Shown here piece after piece: positions 41,945-52,090 of a DNA stretch of 64,000 nt. Both the position numbers and the translations under genes were made by a program. Every line of letters starts with the position of its first letter. Positions within the stretch are counted from its first letter, which is position 1. The stretch is from Arthrobacter sp. CAU 1506 (GTDB lineage Bacteria > Actinomycetota > Actinomycetes > Actinomycetales > Micrococcaceae): the NCBI RefSeq assembly GCF_005047635.1, contig NZ_SUKC01000004.1, positions 62,001-126,000 of the forward strand, in the 5' to 3' direction. Under the pieces are notes generated by a model, which did not search any database, was not told the DNA's origin, and saw nothing but the letters and a program-made list of their open reading frames with translations.

Positions 41945-44317
41945 TCAGCGGCGCTGCGAGCCCGAGGTGCGGTAGACGTCGTACACACCGTCGATGCGCC
42001 GGACAGCACTGAGGACGTGGCTCAGGTACTTCGGATCGCCCATCTCGAAGGAGAACCGCGAGATGGCCAGCCGGTCGCTGGAGGTATGCACGGTCGCGGA
42101 AAGGATGTTGACGTGGTTCTCGGCCAGCACGCGCGTGACGTCGGAGAGCAAGCTCTTGCGGTCCAATGCCTCCACCTGGATCTCCACCAAGAACACGCTG
42201 GACTGGGTGGGTGCCCACGCGACGTTGACGATCCGGTCGGGGCTTTCCCGCAGCTCCGCCACATTGCGGCAGTCGGACCGGTGCACCGAGACGCCCGAGC
42301 CACGGGTCACGAACCCGACGATCGGATCCGGCGGAACCGGGGTGCAGCACCGGGCCAGCTTGACCCAGACATCGCCCACGCCGACCACCGTGACACCGGA
42401 GTCCGGATGCTTTGGCCGCCTGACCACGGTCGAAATGGACGGCTCGGTTTCCTCGACGGCTTCCTGTCCGCCGAGCAGGCCGACCAGGTGCTCGATGACG
42501 TTTTGCGCGGACGTGTGGCCGTCGCCCACCGCGGCATACAGCGCGGACACGTCGGCATGGTGCAGTTCCTGCGCCACCGACATCAGCGCATCGTGCGTCA
42601 TCATCTTCTGCAGCGGCAGGTTCTGCTTCCGCATGGCGCGGGTGAGGTGTTCCTTGCCCTTTTCGATCGCCTCTTCGCGGCGTTCCTTGGTGAACCACTG
42701 CCGGATCTTGTTCCGTGCCCGCGGGCTCTTGACGAAGCCCTGCCAGTCCTGGCTCGGGCCCGCGCCCTCCGCCTTGGAGGTGAAAATTTCCACCCAGTCG
42801 CCGTGGTTGAGCTCGCTGTTGAGCGGGACCAGTTTGCCGTTGACCCGGGCGCCGATGGTGCGGTGGCCCACTTCGGTATGCACCGCGTAGGCGAAGTCCA
42901 CCGGCGTGGAACCGGCCGGCAGCGCCATGACTTCGCCCTTGGGCGTGAAGACGAAGACTTCCTTGGCGTTGATTTCAAACCGCAGGGAGTCGAGGAACTC
43001 GGCCGGATCGCTGGTTTCCTGCTGCCAGTCGACCAGGCTCCGGAGCCATCCCATGTCGCCGCCGTCGGCAGTTCCGCCGCGCGCAATGTCCTTGTATTTC
43101 CAATGCGCCGCAACGCCGTACTCGGCGCGACGGTGCATCTCGTGGGTACGGATCTGGATCTCCACCGGCTTGCCGCCCGGCCCGATCACTGTGGTGTGCA
43201 GCGACTGGTACATGTTGAACTTGGGCATGGCGATGTAGTCTTTGAACCGGCCGGGCAGCGGGTTCCACCGCGAATGCAGGGCTCCCAGCGCGGCATAGCA
43301 GTCGCGGACCGTGTCCACCAGCACCCGGATCCCCATCAGGTCGTGGATGTCGTCGAAGTCCTTACCCCGCACAATCATCTTCTGGTAGATGGAGTAATAG
43401 TGCTTCGGCCGGCCGGTGATCGTGGCCTTGATCTTCACTGCACGCAGATCATCGCCGATCTTGGTGCGCAGCGTGGTCAGGTACTTCTCGCGCTCGGGGG
43501 TGCGCTCCCCCACCATCCGCACGATCTCCTCGTAGACCTTGGGATGCAGGGCCGCGAACGAGAGGTCTTCCAGCTCCCACTTGATGGTGTTCATGCCCAG
43601 CCGGTGGGCCAGCGGTGCGAAGATCTCCAGGGTCTCACGGGCCTTTTTGGCGGAAGACTCCGGGGACACGAAGCGCCACGTGCGGGCATTGTGCAGCCGG
43701 TCGGCGAGCTTGATCACCAGGACGCGGATGTCCTTGGCCATCGCCACAACCATCTTGCGCACGGTCTCCGACTGCGCCGCGTCGCCGAACTGCACTTTGT
43801 CCAGCTTGGTGACGCCGTCGACCAGCATGGCGACTTCCGGGCCGAACTCTTTCTTGAGGTTGTCGAGGGTGTATTCCGTGTCCTCGACGGTATCGTGAAG
43901 CAGCGCGGCGGCCAGGGTGGTCCCGGTCATGCCCAGTTCAGCCAGAATGGTGGCGACCGCCACCGGGTGCGTGATGTAGGGATCGCCGCTCTTGCGCTTC
44001 TGTCCGCGGTGGCTGCGTTCGGCCACAACAAAAGCGCGCTGGATCAGGTCAAAGTCCTCGCGGGGATTGTTCGCCCGCACGGTGCGCAGCAGTGGCTCGA
44101 GGATGGGCGAATAGCCGGAACCACCCCTGCCGGCCAGCCGGGCCAGCCGGGACATAGTGCGTTCCCGGCGGCCCGGGAAGGCATGGCGGACCGGTGCGGT
44201 AGCCGGAGTGTCCTTGACCGCAGGCACTACAGAAGAACCAGGATCCGGCTTCACGCCGCTATCACTGGCCTGCTCGGTCGACCTGAGGTTCTCGGCCAAT
44301 CCTGCCCGCCTTTCCAA
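41945..44317 (-). CDS. relA: Bifunctional (p)ppGpp synthase/hydrolase (Rel)
   Basis: Makes and degrades the stringent-response alarmone. Domain order: a variable N-terminus, HD hydrolase (about 100-250, [27 protein letters not shown]), synthetase (about 280-395, [29 protein letters not shown]), TGS (about 435-500, [20 protein letters not shown]), helical region and ACT (about 715-785). The open frame starts at TTG 44317; ATG 44155 ([11 protein letters not shown]) is a shorter alternative, so the first 54 residues are doubtful. relA is usually followed upstream by apt in mycobacteria; here apt is absent between secF and relA. Confidence 0.95.
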   Translation of the reverse strand: MERRAGLAENLRSTEQASDSGVKPDPGSSVVPAVKDTPATAPVRHAFPGRRERTMSRLARLAGRGGSGYSPILEPLLRTVRANNPREDFDLIQRAFVVAERSHRGQKRKSGDPYITHPVAVATILAELGMTGTTLAAALLHDTVEDTEYTLDNLKKEFGPEVAMLVDGVTKLDKVQFGDAAQSETVRKMVVAMAKDIRVLVIKLADRLHNARTWRFVSPESSAKKARETLEIFAPLAHRLGMNTIKWELEDLSFAALHPKVYEEIVRMVGERTPEREKYLTTLRTKIGDDLRAVKIKATITGRPKHYYSIYQKMIVRGKDFDDIHDLMGIRVLVDTVRDCYAALGALHSRWNPLPGRFKDYIAMPKFNMYQSLHTTVIGPGGKPVEIQIRTHEMHRRAEYGVAAHWKYKDIARGGTADGGDMGWLRSLVDWQQETSDPAEFLDSLRFEINAKEVFVFTPKGEVMALPAGSTPVDFAYAVHTEVGHRTIGARVNGKLVPLNSELNHGDWVEIFTSKAEGAGPSQDWQGFVKSPRARNKIRQWFTKERREEAIEKGKEHLTRAMRKQNLPLQKMMTHDALMSVAQELHHADVSALYAAVGDGHTSAQNVIEHLVGLLGGQEAVEETEPSISTVVRRPKHPDSGVTVVGVGDVWVKLARCCTPVPPDPIVGFVTRGSGVSVHRSDCRNVAELRESPDRIVNVAWAPTQSSVFLVEIQVEALDRKSLLSDVTRVLAENHVNILSATVHTSSDRLAISRFSFEMGDPKYLSHVLSAVRRIDGVYDVYRTSGSQRR

Positions 44318-44476
44318 CTTGTCCTGAAGCTGACGCTGGCGCCGGTTATCCCACTCGCCAGCCGAAGCACCACCTGCATGTTGCTCCGCAACGTCCAGTC
44401 TATGCCCGCCCCTGCTGCCCCGGCACCCGGAGCCGCGTCACACTCCCCCGGCCCGGCAGGGACGCCTCACAGCCTT

Positions 44477-44507
44477 GGGCCCCCAGCAGCACACAAGCCG
44501 GGGCCCC
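44477..44507 (-). terminator. Possible terminator after secF
   Basis: GGGCCCC / GGGGCCC arms with a 16-base loop, about 50 bases past the secF stop and in the 237-base gap before relA. Short stem and no T-run. Confidence 0.4.
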
Positions 44508-44554
44508 GGGACAGCGCCACTGACCGTCACACTTCGCCAGAACGCGGAGCGCCG

Positions 44555-45547
44555 TCAGACGGTGACAGCCTCGTTCCGGCGTCGTTCTTCTACCCGCTGG
44601 GCCTGCTTGACCAGCGCCGGTTCCTTCACACGGATCCGTGCGTACATCGGTGCCGCAATGAAGATGGTGGTCGCCGCGCCGATGATGATGCCGATGAAGA
44701 GGGCCAGCGACAGGTCCTTCAGCGTGCCAGCGCCCAGGACGAACGCACCGATGAACAGAATGGCGGCCACCGGCAGGACGGCGACAACGGAGGTGTTGAT
44801 GGACCGGACCAGCGTCTGGTTCACGGCAAGGTTGACCTCCTCCGCGAACGTCCTCCTGGTGGACTTGTCCAAGTCCTTGGTGTTCTCACGGATCTTGTCG
44901 AAGACCACCACCGTGTCATACAACGAATAGCCCAGAATGGTCAGGAAACCGATGATCGCCGAGGGCGTGACCTCGAAGTCGCTGAGCGAGTAGATGCCAG
45001 CGGTCAGGACCAGCACCACCACCAGCCCGCTGAGCGCGGAGATGGACATCTTCCACGTCCGGAAGTACATCGCCATCATGAACGCCGCCAGCACAACGAA
45101 CACTACTAGGCCCCAGAGCGCCTGCCGTGTCACGTCTGCGCCCCAGGTGGGACCGACGTACGAGGAGGTCACTTCGTTGGCCTGAACGCCGTAGGCACCA
45201 ACCAGCTCATCGCGCAGTTGCAGGGTCTGATCATCGTCCAGCCGTTCGGTCTGGATCCGCATGGTGCCCGGCGCGATGTTGGTCACCCGAGGATCGGACT
45301 CCGAAGCGACCTTGGCGACGGCAGCTTCGCCCGGTCCGGCGTCGGTGTTCTGAACGTTGGACACGGTGAACTCGGAACCGCCGCGGAAATCGATGCCTAG
45401 GTTAAAGCCGCCCTTGACGAAAGGCACCACGATGGAGAGGAGGATGCCGACGATGGCGATGGCGAACCAGACCTTGTACTTGCCGACAAAGTCATAGGAG
45501 CGCTTGCCGGTGTAGAGATCGTTACCCCACTTAGCAAAGTTGGCCAT
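44555..45547 (-). CDS. secF: Protein translocase subunit SecF
   Basis: Membrane partner of SecD in the Sec translocase, using the proton motive force to finish export. The 330 residues have six helices with the first at about 30-47 and the Sec_GG motif LGIDFRGGSEFTVS (about 71-84), then the conserved FLTILGYSLYDTVVVFDKIREN (about 200-221). The C-terminus is basic (RVEERRRNE). The ATG overlaps the secD stop by one base (TAATG), as expected for the pair. Confidence 0.97.
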   Translation of the reverse strand: MANFAKWGNDLYTGKRSYDFVGKYKVWFAIAIVGILLSIVVPFVKGGFNLGIDFRGGSEFTVSNVQNTDAGPGEAAVAKVASESDPRVTNIAPGTMRIQTERLDDDQTLQLRDELVGAYGVQANEVTSSYVGPTWGADVTRQALWGLVVFVVLAAFMMAMYFRTWKMSISALSGLVVVLVLTAGIYSLSDFEVTPSAIIGFLTILGYSLYDTVVVFDKIRENTKDLDKSTRRTFAEEVNLAVNQTLVRSINTSVVAVLPVAAILFIGAFVLGAGTLKDLSLALFIGIIIGAATTIFIAAPMYARIRVKEPALVKQAQRVEERRRNEAVTV

Positions 45548-47274
45548 TAGTTGCTCTCCTTGTTGGCCCCGCGGCCTGCGCCGCTGGTCGCCTGCTGCTT
45601 CTCGGCCGCACGGCGTTCGGCGATGGTCTGGCGGCGGCCCGCTTCGGCAGCTGCCGCGGTGTTCTTGGCCCGGACCGGGGTAGTGCGTTCGCCCGGCTGG
45701 CGGACGCGCCCCGCACCTCGGTAGAGCGGCACCGCACCCAGCAACCGCGGGTCAAGGCCGGAGAACCGGTGGCCCTCGCCGAAGAACTTGGTCTTGGCCA
45801 GCAGCACCATGGTCGGGTGGGTGAACAGGAAGACCACCAGAAGGTCGGCCACCGCGGTCAAGCCCAGCGTGAAGGCGAACCCTCGCACGTTGCCCACTGC
45901 CACGAAGTACAGCACGACGGCGGCCAGCAGGTTGACTGCCTTGGAGGCCAACACGGTCTGCCGTGCACGCTTCCAACCGTTGTCCACCGCGGAGACCAGG
46001 CCCCGGCCCTCGCGCAGCTCATCGCGGATGCGTTCGAAGTAGACGATGAACGAGTCTGCAGTCTGGCCGATGGCCACAATCAGGCCGGCGACGCCGGCCA
46101 GCGAAAGCCGGTAGTTTTCCGTCCAGCCCAAAATCGCAATGGCAAGATACGTGATCAGGCCCGCCACCACCAGCGACGCAATCGTGACGAAGCCGAGCGC
46201 CCGGTACTGGAAGAGTGAGTAGCCGGCGACCAGCACCAGGCCGATGAGTCCGGCGATCAGGCCCATCCGCAGCTGGTCGGCGCCGAGCGTTGCGGAAATC
46301 TGCTGCTCGCTTTGGATCTCGAAGCTGATTGGCAGCGCGCCGTACTTCAGCTGTTCGGAAAGGCCGCGCGCGGACTCTTCGGTGAAGTTGCCGGTGATCT
46401 GCGGTTTACCGTCCGGGATGACGGCGTTCGTGGTCGGTGCGGAGATGACCTGGCCGTCCAGCACAATCGCGAACTGGTTCCGGGCTCCGGAGAGCCCGAA
46501 CAGACGTTCCGTGACCGCCTTGAAGGTCCGGGTACCTTCGCCGTTGAACTCGATGTTGACGGCCCACTGGTTCAGGGTCTGTCCCTGCTGGCCGCGGGTC
46601 TGTCCGAAGCTGGAGTCGGCGATGTCGGTGCCGGGTACTTCCACCGGGCCCAGGATGTACTTCATTCCGGTGTCCGGTTCGCAGGCAACCATCGGCTTCG
46701 CCGGGTCTGCGGGTTCGGCCTCGTTCGCCGCAGCGGCGGGGTCAAGGCAGTCGAGCGCTTCGAATTCCTGGAAGAGTTCGGGTGTGATCCAGTTCGGGTC
46801 GCTGAAGTTCTCCGGCTTGGCCGTCGGTTTCGGAATATCCTTCACCGGTGTCCGCTCCGCTTCGGGAACAGCCGCGCCCGTCGCAGCGGTTAGGACCGGG
46901 CGGAATTCCATGTCGGCTGATGCCTGGATCAGTTCGCGGGTGCGCTGGTCCGGAATGCCGGGCAGGCTGACCACCACATTGCGGCCGGACTGGGTGGTGA
47001 TTTCCGCTTCTGCCACGCCGGAGCCGTCAACGCGCTGGCGGATGATCTCCACGGCCTGGTTCAGTTGCTCACCGGTGATCTGGCCTCCGGCACCCTGCAC
47101 CTTCGGCGCCAGGATCATCTGGGTGCCGCCCTCAAGGTCGAGCGCCAGTTTCGGCGCCCAGCTCGCTTGGTTGGTGAAAACACCGCTGCCGAGGATGACG
47201 GTACCGGCGGCAAGCAGCACACCGAGCCATATAAGTGTCCGCCGAGCAATGCTGGTGGAACCGGATCGTGCCAT
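45547..47274 (-). CDS. secD: Protein translocase subunit SecD
   Basis: Large SecDF partner, about 575 residues from the ATG at 47274 (ARSGSTSIARRTL); an ATG at 47292 is possible. First helix at about 12-30, then the P1 domain with LALDLEGGTQMIL (about 48-60), an Asp/Pro-rich insert (about 165-215) usual in actinobacteria, and the C-terminal five-helix SecF-like part with VAIGQTADSFIVYFERIRDELREG. A long charged C-terminal tail (about 525-575) ends it. It is cotranslated with secF and follows yajC by about 110 bases. Confidence 0.95.
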   Translation of the reverse strand: MARSGSTSIARRTLIWLGVLLAAGTVILGSGVFTNQASWAPKLALDLEGGTQMILAPKVQGAGGQITGEQLNQAVEIIRQRVDGSGVAEAEITTQSGRNVVVSLPGIPDQRTRELIQASADMEFRPVLTAATGAAVPEAERTPVKDIPKPTAKPENFSDPNWITPELFQEFEALDCLDPAAAANEAEPADPAKPMVACEPDTGMKYILGPVEVPGTDIADSSFGQTRGQQGQTLNQWAVNIEFNGEGTRTFKAVTERLFGLSGARNQFAIVLDGQVISAPTTNAVIPDGKPQITGNFTEESARGLSEQLKYGALPISFEIQSEQQISATLGADQLRMGLIAGLIGLVLVAGYSLFQYRALGFVTIASLVVAGLITYLAIAILGWTENYRLSLAGVAGLIVAIGQTADSFIVYFERIRDELREGRGLVSAVDNGWKRARQTVLASKAVNLLAAVVLYFVAVGNVRGFAFTLGLTAVADLLVVFLFTHPTMVLLAKTKFFGEGHRFSGLDPRLLGAVPLYRGAGRVRQPGERTTPVRAKNTAAAAEAGRRQTIAERRAAEKQQATSGAGRGANKESN

Positions 47275-47386
47275 GGAAGATCTTTCTCTCATCGACTCAG
47301 GCGGCCGGCCAAACCGGCCGGTACACGGCGAAGTGGCGGGGGCATGCCCCGCCACTGCACGCCGATGTGGCTAAGCCGTCGCTGGC

Positions 47387-47830
47387 CTACTTGGTGTCTT
47401 TGTTCTGCTCTTCGTTGAGGCGCTTCAAGGTCTCCTCGGCGGTTTCCTCCGGGCGGTCGGCCTGCTCGGCGGTCAGCGAAGACGCATCGTCCGGAACCTC
47501 GGGGGTCTCCGGCGTCACCACTTCGTTGACGGCCTGCGTGTGCACCGTGGCGGTGTTGCCCGGAGACAGTTCGAGGACAACCTTGTTGTTGTCGGCGTCA
47601 ACGGAAACGACGGTGCCGAAGAGACCGAACTGCGTCATGACCTCGGTGCCGGGAACCATCTGTTCCTTAAGGCGCTCGGTCTTTTCGCGCATCTGGGCCT
47701 GGACCTTCTTCTGCTTGCGGAACATGAAGAAGATCAGCAGCGCGAAAACCGCGAACAACCCAATGGTCATCACGTCGATGCCACCGGACTGCTGCTGGGT
47801 ATTGGTAGCAGCGAAGAGATTTACGAACAC
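47387..47830 (-). CDS. yajC: Preprotein translocase subunit YajC
   Basis: Small SecDF-associated membrane protein, 147 residues from the GTG at 47830 (FVNLFAATNTQQQ), with GGAA upstream. One membrane helix (MTIGLFAVFALLIFFMFRKQ, about 20-39) is followed by KKVQAQMREKTERLK and the small beta domain (VMTQFGLFGTVVSVDADN). A Glu/Thr-rich tail extends beyond the usual end. The frame reaches 47938 but that part is not family-like. Confidence 0.92.
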   Translation of the reverse strand: MFVNLFAATNTQQQSGGIDVMTIGLFAVFALLIFFMFRKQKKVQAQMREKTERLKEQMVPGTEVMTQFGLFGTVVSVDADNNKVVLELSPGNTATVHTQAVNEVVTPETPEVPDDASSLTAEQADRPEETAEETLKRLNEEQNKDTK

Positions 47831-47969
47831 AGGAAATTCCGTCCTAGATGTCTGGGGCGGACCGGCAGGAAATGTCGGACCGTGTACGCAGCCTGCCGGG
47901 TTCCTGATGGAACGGCGCACTCCGCACGTTCCTACCATTCTACGCGGTGACCGCGCTTACACGGCCACT

Positions 47970-49055
47970 TCAGTTGTCGGCGAAATCCGTGTCCGGCTCC
48001 AAAAGCTCGGCGAGCAGGTCCCCGGTCTGGCCCGCGGCCAGATGATCGGGCACCGCCAGCCCCAGATGTTGCCACGCGGCGGCTGTGGCGATCCGCCCGC
48101 GCGGCGTCCGGCCCAGCAGGCCTTCCCGGACCAAATACGGCTCGGCCACGGTCTCCACCGTCTCCGTTTCCTCGCCGACGGCAATGGCCAGGGTGGACAA
48201 CCCGACCGGCCCGCCGCCGAACTTGGTAATCAGCGCGGTCAGAACCGAGCGGTCCAGTCGGTCCAGACCGCGCTCGTCGACTTCATACATGTCCAGTGCG
48301 GCGGCCGCGGCGCGCGAATCGATTTCGTCGATCTTGTGCACCAACGCCCAGTCCCGGACCCGGCGGAGCAAACGGTTAGCGATCCGGGGCGTGCCGCGGG
48401 AGCGGCCGGCGATCTCGGCAAACCCTGCGGAACTTACCTTCAAGTCCAGCAGCATCGCCGAGCGGCGAAGCACCAGCTCCAGTTCTTCGACGGCGTAGAA
48501 CTCCAGGTGTCCGGTGAAGCCGAACCGGTCGCGCAACGGGCCTGGGAGCAGACCGGCCCGGGTGGTGGCTCCCACCAGCGTGAACGGCGGCAGATCAAGC
48601 GGAATCGCCGTGGCGCCGGCCCCCTTGCCCACCACGATGTCCACCCGGAAGTCTTCCATGGCCATGTACAGCATTTCCTCTGCCGGACGGGACATCCGGT
48701 GGATCTCATCCAGGAAGAGGATTTCCCCTTCGGTCAACGAGGACAGAATCGCGGCCAAATCGCCCGCATGCTGGATCGCCGGACCGGAGCTGATCCGCAG
48801 CGGCGCGTTCATTTCCGCCGCGATGATCATCGCCAGCGTGGTCTTGCCCAGCCCGGGCGGACCGGACAACAGCACATGGTCGGCGGTCCGCTCGCGGATC
48901 CGGGAGGCTTCCAGCACCAGCGACAGCTGCTGCCGGACTCTGGCCTGGCCCACGAAATCGTCAAGGTTCTTGGGCCGCAGCGCAGATTCGATGGCCCGTT
49001 CCTCGGCCTCCGACGCGGTGGAGACCAGCCGGCCTTCCCCGGCGTCCTCCGCCAC
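47970..49055 (-). CDS. ruvB: Holliday junction branch migration ATPase RuvB
   Basis: AAA+ motor that drives branch migration with RuvA. The 361 residues show Walker [20 protein letters not shown] (about 64-82), Walker [18 protein letters not shown] (about 113-129), sensor 1 and the arginine finger region GPLRDRFGF (about 170), then a winged-helix C-terminus (about 280-345). GTG start one base from the ruvA stop. Confidence 0.97.
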   Translation of the reverse strand: MAEDAGEGRLVSTASEAEERAIESALRPKNLDDFVGQARVRQQLSLVLEASRIRERTADHVLLSGPPGLGKTTLAMIIAAEMNAPLRISSGPAIQHAGDLAAILSSLTEGEILFLDEIHRMSRPAEEMLYMAMEDFRVDIVVGKGAGATAIPLDLPPFTLVGATTRAGLLPGPLRDRFGFTGHLEFYAVEELELVLRRSAMLLDLKVSSAGFAEIAGRSRGTPRIANRLLRRVRDWALVHKIDEIDSRAAAAALDMYEVDERGLDRLDRSVLTALITKFGGGPVGLSTLAIAVGEETETVETVAEPYLVREGLLGRTPRGRIATAAAWQHLGLAVPDHLAAGQTGDLLAELLEPDTDFADN

Positions 49056-49056
49056 G

Positions 49057-49692
49057 CTACTTCACCCCCGCGGTGCGTCGGGGCGAACCGGTCCGGGCGC
49101 CGTCCTGGCCCAGCCGCCGCAGGGTCAGCCTCAGCAGGTCGCCCACATGGCCGGCGGCAGCCGCCTCCGGATTCTCCTCGGCGGTGGTGTCCACGGCCGC
49201 CGCGGCGTCCTTGTCCGACCAGCCCAGACCGGAGAGGGCCTGCTGAACCTGGCCCTTCCAACCAGCCGCCTGCTGCGGCGCCACGTCGCCGGTGGGAACC
49301 AGTTTGCCGGCGAGCTCCAGCACAATCCTGCCGGCGAGCTTGGGCCCGATGCCGGGGACCTTGCTGAACGCCTTGTTGTCGCCGTCCGCGGCGGCAATCC
49401 GCAGCGCTTCGGGCGAGTGCACCGACAGCGCCGCCAACCCCAGCCTCGGACCGACGCCGCTGACCGAGATGAGGGTCTCGAAGACTTCCCGCTGTGCCGC
49501 GTCCTCAAACCCGTAAAGGGTCATGGAGTCTTCGCGCACAATCATGGTGGTGGCCAACTGGGCTTCCCGCCCGACGAACAGCGTGCCAAGGGTCTGCGGC
49601 GTTGCCTGGACGAGCATCCCGAAACCGTTGACGTCGATCACGGCCGAATTCAACCCCACATGAGCGACGACGCCGCGCAACGAGCTAATCAT
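49057..49692 (-). CDS. ruvA: Holliday junction DNA-binding protein RuvA
   Basis: Tetrameric junction-binding protein and adaptor for RuvB. I use the ATG at 49692 ([15 protein letters not shown]), 211 residues. Two HhH motifs are present ([17 protein letters not shown] and [19 protein letters not shown]), plus the C-terminal domain III (about 145-200) that binds RuvB. A LexA-like site lies about 75 bases upstream. ruvB follows immediately. Confidence 0.95.
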   Translation of the reverse strand: MISSLRGVVAHVGLNSAVIDVNGFGMLVQATPQTLGTLFVGREAQLATTMIVREDSMTLYGFEDAAQREVFETLISVSGVGPRLGLAALSVHSPEALRIAAADGDNKAFSKVPGIGPKLAGRIVLELAGKLVPTGDVAPQQAAGWKGQVQQALSGLGWSDKDAAAAVDTTAEENPEAAAAGHVGDLLRLTLRRLGQDGARTGSPRRTAGVK

Positions 49693-49764
49693 GATCCAAC
49701 TCCCAAATCCGGCACTGGCGATGGCCCGGAACCCACCCTCGGAGCGGAGCACGCGAGGGATTGT

Positions 49765-49780
49765 CCGAACATACTTACGA
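49765..49780. promoter_or_regulatory. LexA-like SOS box upstream of ruvA
   Basis: CCGAACATACTTACGA lies in the 213-base ruvC-ruvA gap. The actinobacterial LexA consensus is close to TCGAAC-N4-GTTCGA. The left half matches CGAAC fully; the right half matches at 3 of 5, and the spacer ATAC fits the R-N-R-Y pattern. A -10-like TAAGCT lies beside it on the minus strand. ruvCAB genes are SOS-controlled in other actinobacteria, so the position fits. Confidence 0.5.
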
Positions 49781-49905
49781 ATAGCTTACGGGCCGCCGCC
49801 GACATTACCGGCAACCGCCACACCCGTGACACCCTCCGGCCGGGCAGGTCCAGCCCCGTTCGGGCGCGTTCCGGTCCGGTCAAGTTCGGGCGAAGTTCAG
49901 GCGAC

Positions 49906-50466
49906 TCAACGGTGGGTGCGCTTGGCCTTTGCCTCGGCTTCCGCCCAGAGCTTCTGGGCGGCGGTCATGCCGCCGCCCGCCGTCGGCTTGGTGGCTCCGC
50001 CGCGCCACGCGTGGGTGATCGCCAACGCCAAAGCATCGGCGGCATCGGCCGGACGGGGCGGAGTGTCCAGCCGCAGGATCCGCGTCACCATCTTGGTCAC
50101 CGCCGCTTTGTCCGCCTGCCCGTTGCCAGTCACCGCCGCCTTCACCTCGGTAGGAGTATGCAGGGCGACGACGATCCCCCGCCGCGCTGCAGCGGTCATC
50201 ACCACACCGGAGGCCTGCGCCGTGCCCATCACGGTGCTGACATTGGTCTGGCTGAAGACGCGTTCGACGGCGAGTACGTCCGGTGCGTGGGCATCAAGCC
50301 ATTCGTCGATGGTCTCGGCGATCTTCAGCAGGCGCAGTTCCAGCGGCATGTCAGGGGTGGTCCCGACGACGCCCACTTGCACCAGCGTGGAGCGGCGGTT
50401 CGGCTCGACGTCCACCACGCCCAGCCCGCACCGGGTCAGGCCGGGGTCGACACCCAAGACACGCAA
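49906..50466 (-). CDS. ruvC: Holliday junction resolvase RuvC
   Basis: Dimeric RNase H-fold endonuclease that cuts Holliday junctions. The 186 residues begin [19 protein letters not shown] with the first catalytic Asp. [21 protein letters not shown] holds the Glu, and the C-terminal [12 protein letters not shown] the last acidic pair. It lies 213 bases upstream of ruvA and 26 bases after the yebC gene. The C-terminus has an extra Lys/Ala-rich stretch. Confidence 0.96.
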   Translation of the reverse strand: MRVLGVDPGLTRCGLGVVDVEPNRRSTLVQVGVVGTTPDMPLELRLLKIAETIDEWLDAHAPDVLAVERVFSQTNVSTVMGTAQASGVVMTAAARRGIVVALHTPTEVKAAVTGNGQADKAAVTKMVTRILRLDTPPRPADAADALALAITHAWRGGATKPTAGGGMTAAQKLWAEAEAKAKRTHR

Positions 50467-50492
50467 GGCTGTTGCCTGCCGGCTGTCGGGCG

Positions 50493-51248
50493 TCAGTCGT
50501 TCTCGAGTTCGGCGAGGACGTCCGGGCTGATATCGGCGTTGGAGTAGACGTTCTGCACGTCGTCCAGGTCCTCCAGGGCGTCGACCAGTTTCAGGAACTT
50601 CCGCGCGGCGTCGGAGTCGAGCTCCACGGCCATCGAGGAAACGAACTCGATTTCATCGGTTTCGTACTCGATGCCGGCTTCTTCCAGACCTGCCACCACG
50701 GCGCGCAGATCGGTGGGGTCGGAGTGGACCTCGAAGTTTTCGCCCTGGTCCTTGACCTCTTCTGCGCCGGCATCCAGCACGGCCATCAGCAGATCGTCTT
50801 CGGTGAGCTCGTTCTTGGGCAGGGACACCACGCCCTTGCGAGCGAACATGTAGGAGACCGAGCCGGGGTCAGCCACGGTGCCACCGTTGCGGGTGATGGC
50901 CAGGCGCACTTCGGAGGCGGCGCGGTTCTTGTTGTCGGTTAGGCACTCAATCAGCACAGCGGAGCCCTGCGGTCCGCGGGCTTCGTAGATGATTTCGGTG
51001 TAGTCGATGGTTTCACCGGTCAGGCCGGCGCCGCGCTTGATGGCGCGGTCGATGTTGTCGTTGGGCACCGACGTCTTCTTGGCCTTCTGGACGGCCAGTT
51101 CCAGCCCGGGGTTGCCGGAGAGGTCAGCACCGCCGGCGCGGGCCGCCACTTCGATGTTCTTGATCAGTTTCGCGAACGACTTGGCCCGCCGGGCGTCGAT
51201 CACGGCCTTCTTGTGCTTGGTGGTCGCCCACTTAGAGTGTCCGGACAT
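50493..51248 (-). CDS. YebC/PmpR family DNA-binding regulatory protein
   Basis: Conserved 251-residue protein of the YebC family. Some members act as transcriptional regulators (including of ruvC and quorum sensing), others help translation of proline stretches. [21 protein letters not shown] is the diagnostic N-terminus. The three-domain layout is complete, with acidic C-terminus. It lies between pdxT (2 bases apart) and ruvC, as in most actinobacteria. Confidence 0.95.
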   Translation of the reverse strand: MSGHSKWATTKHKKAVIDARRAKSFAKLIKNIEVAARAGGADLSGNPGLELAVQKAKKTSVPNDNIDRAIKRGAGLTGETIDYTEIIYEARGPQGSAVLIECLTDNKNRAASEVRLAITRNGGTVADPGSVSYMFARKGVVSLPKNELTEDDLLMAVLDAGAEEVKDQGENFEVHSDPTDLRAVVAGLEEAGIEYETDEIEFVSSMAVELDSDAARKFLKLVDALEDLDDVQNVYSNADISPDVLAELEND

Positions 51249-51250
51249 GC

Positions 51251-51916
51251 TTAGGCCTCTCCTCTGACGATGCGGATGAATAGTTCGTGGATCCGGCGCT
51301 CCCCCGTCACTTCCGGGTGGAAAGAGGTCGCCAGCAAATGCCGCGAACGCACTGCCACAATTCTAGCTGTCCCGTGCAAAGTCTCCGTATGGGATGCCTC
51401 CGAGGGTTCCACCGTGGCGAGGACCTCCACGCCCTCACCTACCCGTTCCACCCAGGGAGCCCGGATGAAGACGGCGTGCACGGGCGCCGGGTTCTGCTCC
51501 GGGGACGGGGCACTGAACTCCAGACCGCGGAAGTCCAGATCGGTTTCAAACGACTCACGCTGCCGGCCAAAGGCGTTGCGCCGCACCGTAATATCCAGGC
51601 CGCCCAGTGTTTGCTGGGGTTCGCCCTTCAGATCGGTGGCCGGATCCGCGATTTCCTCTGCCAGCATGATCATGCCCGCGCAGGAACCGTACACCGGCAT
51701 CCCGGCCGCGATCCGCTTCTTGAGCGGATCAGCCAGTTCGAAGATCCGCGTCAGCTTGTCGATCGTTGTCGATTCGCCGCCGGGGATGACCAGTCCGTCG
51801 ACGGCGTCCAGTTCACCCGGCCTCCGCACCGGCATGGCTGCGGCGCCGCTGTGTTCCAGGGCGGATATGTGTTCGCGGACATCGCCCTGCAGGGCGAGCA
51901 CACCAATCGTGACCAC
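51251..51916 (-). CDS. pdxT: Pyridoxal 5'-phosphate synthase glutaminase subunit PdxT
   Basis: Glutaminase partner of PdxS in vitamin B6 synthesis; it passes ammonia to the synthase. The 221 residues have the triad of the SNO/PdxT family: Cys in [15 protein letters not shown] (about 80-90) and the His/Glu pair in [16 protein letters not shown] (near the end). [19 protein letters not shown] is the N-terminal signature. pdxS is not next to it but 7.3 kb away. A -10-like TATTAG lies about 60 bases upstream, so it probably has its own promoter. Confidence 0.96.
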   Translation of the reverse strand: MVTIGVLALQGDVREHISALEHSGAAAMPVRRPGELDAVDGLVIPGGESTTIDKLTRIFELADPLKKRIAAGMPVYGSCAGMIMLAEEIADPATDLKGEPQQTLGGLDITVRRNAFGRQRESFETDLDFRGLEFSAPSPEQNPAPVHAVFIRAPWVERVGEGVEVLATVEPSEASHTETLHGTARIVAVRSRHLLATSFHPEVTGERRIHELFIRIVRGEA

Positions 51917-51975
51917 GGTGACGTTTCCTCGGATTCAGAATCGGGCCGCGCGCGTGGCGGCCGTACCGAAAAACA

Positions 51976-51981
51976 CTAATA
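51976..51981 (-). promoter_or_regulatory. Possible -10 for pdxT-yebC
   Basis: TATTAG on the minus strand, about 60 bases before the pdxT GTG. It faces away from the murT promoter at 52077 across a shared gap. Confidence 0.35.
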
Positions 51982-52076
51982 CCATCCGGCCCTGCGGCGT
52001 TAAACCACGCCTGCCGCCAGCGCGGGGCCCGCCACCGGCCAGCGGGGTCCGGCGGCGCGCCGGTGCCGGCGGCTTG

Positions 52077-52082
52077 TATAGT
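52077..52082 (+). promoter_or_regulatory. -10 element giving a leaderless murT message
   Basis: TATAGT is followed 8 bases later by the murT ATG (TTTCTAGTCATG). That spacing puts the transcription start at or next to the ATG, and no Shine-Dalgarno sequence is present. No -35 was recognised. Confidence 0.6.
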
Positions 52083-52090
52083 TTCTAGTC

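Noticed and set aside
41741-45109. 1122-codon plus-strand frame opposite relA and secF
   Set aside because: Same mirror effect; relA and secF are certain genes and the antisense product has no recognisable domain or ribosome site.
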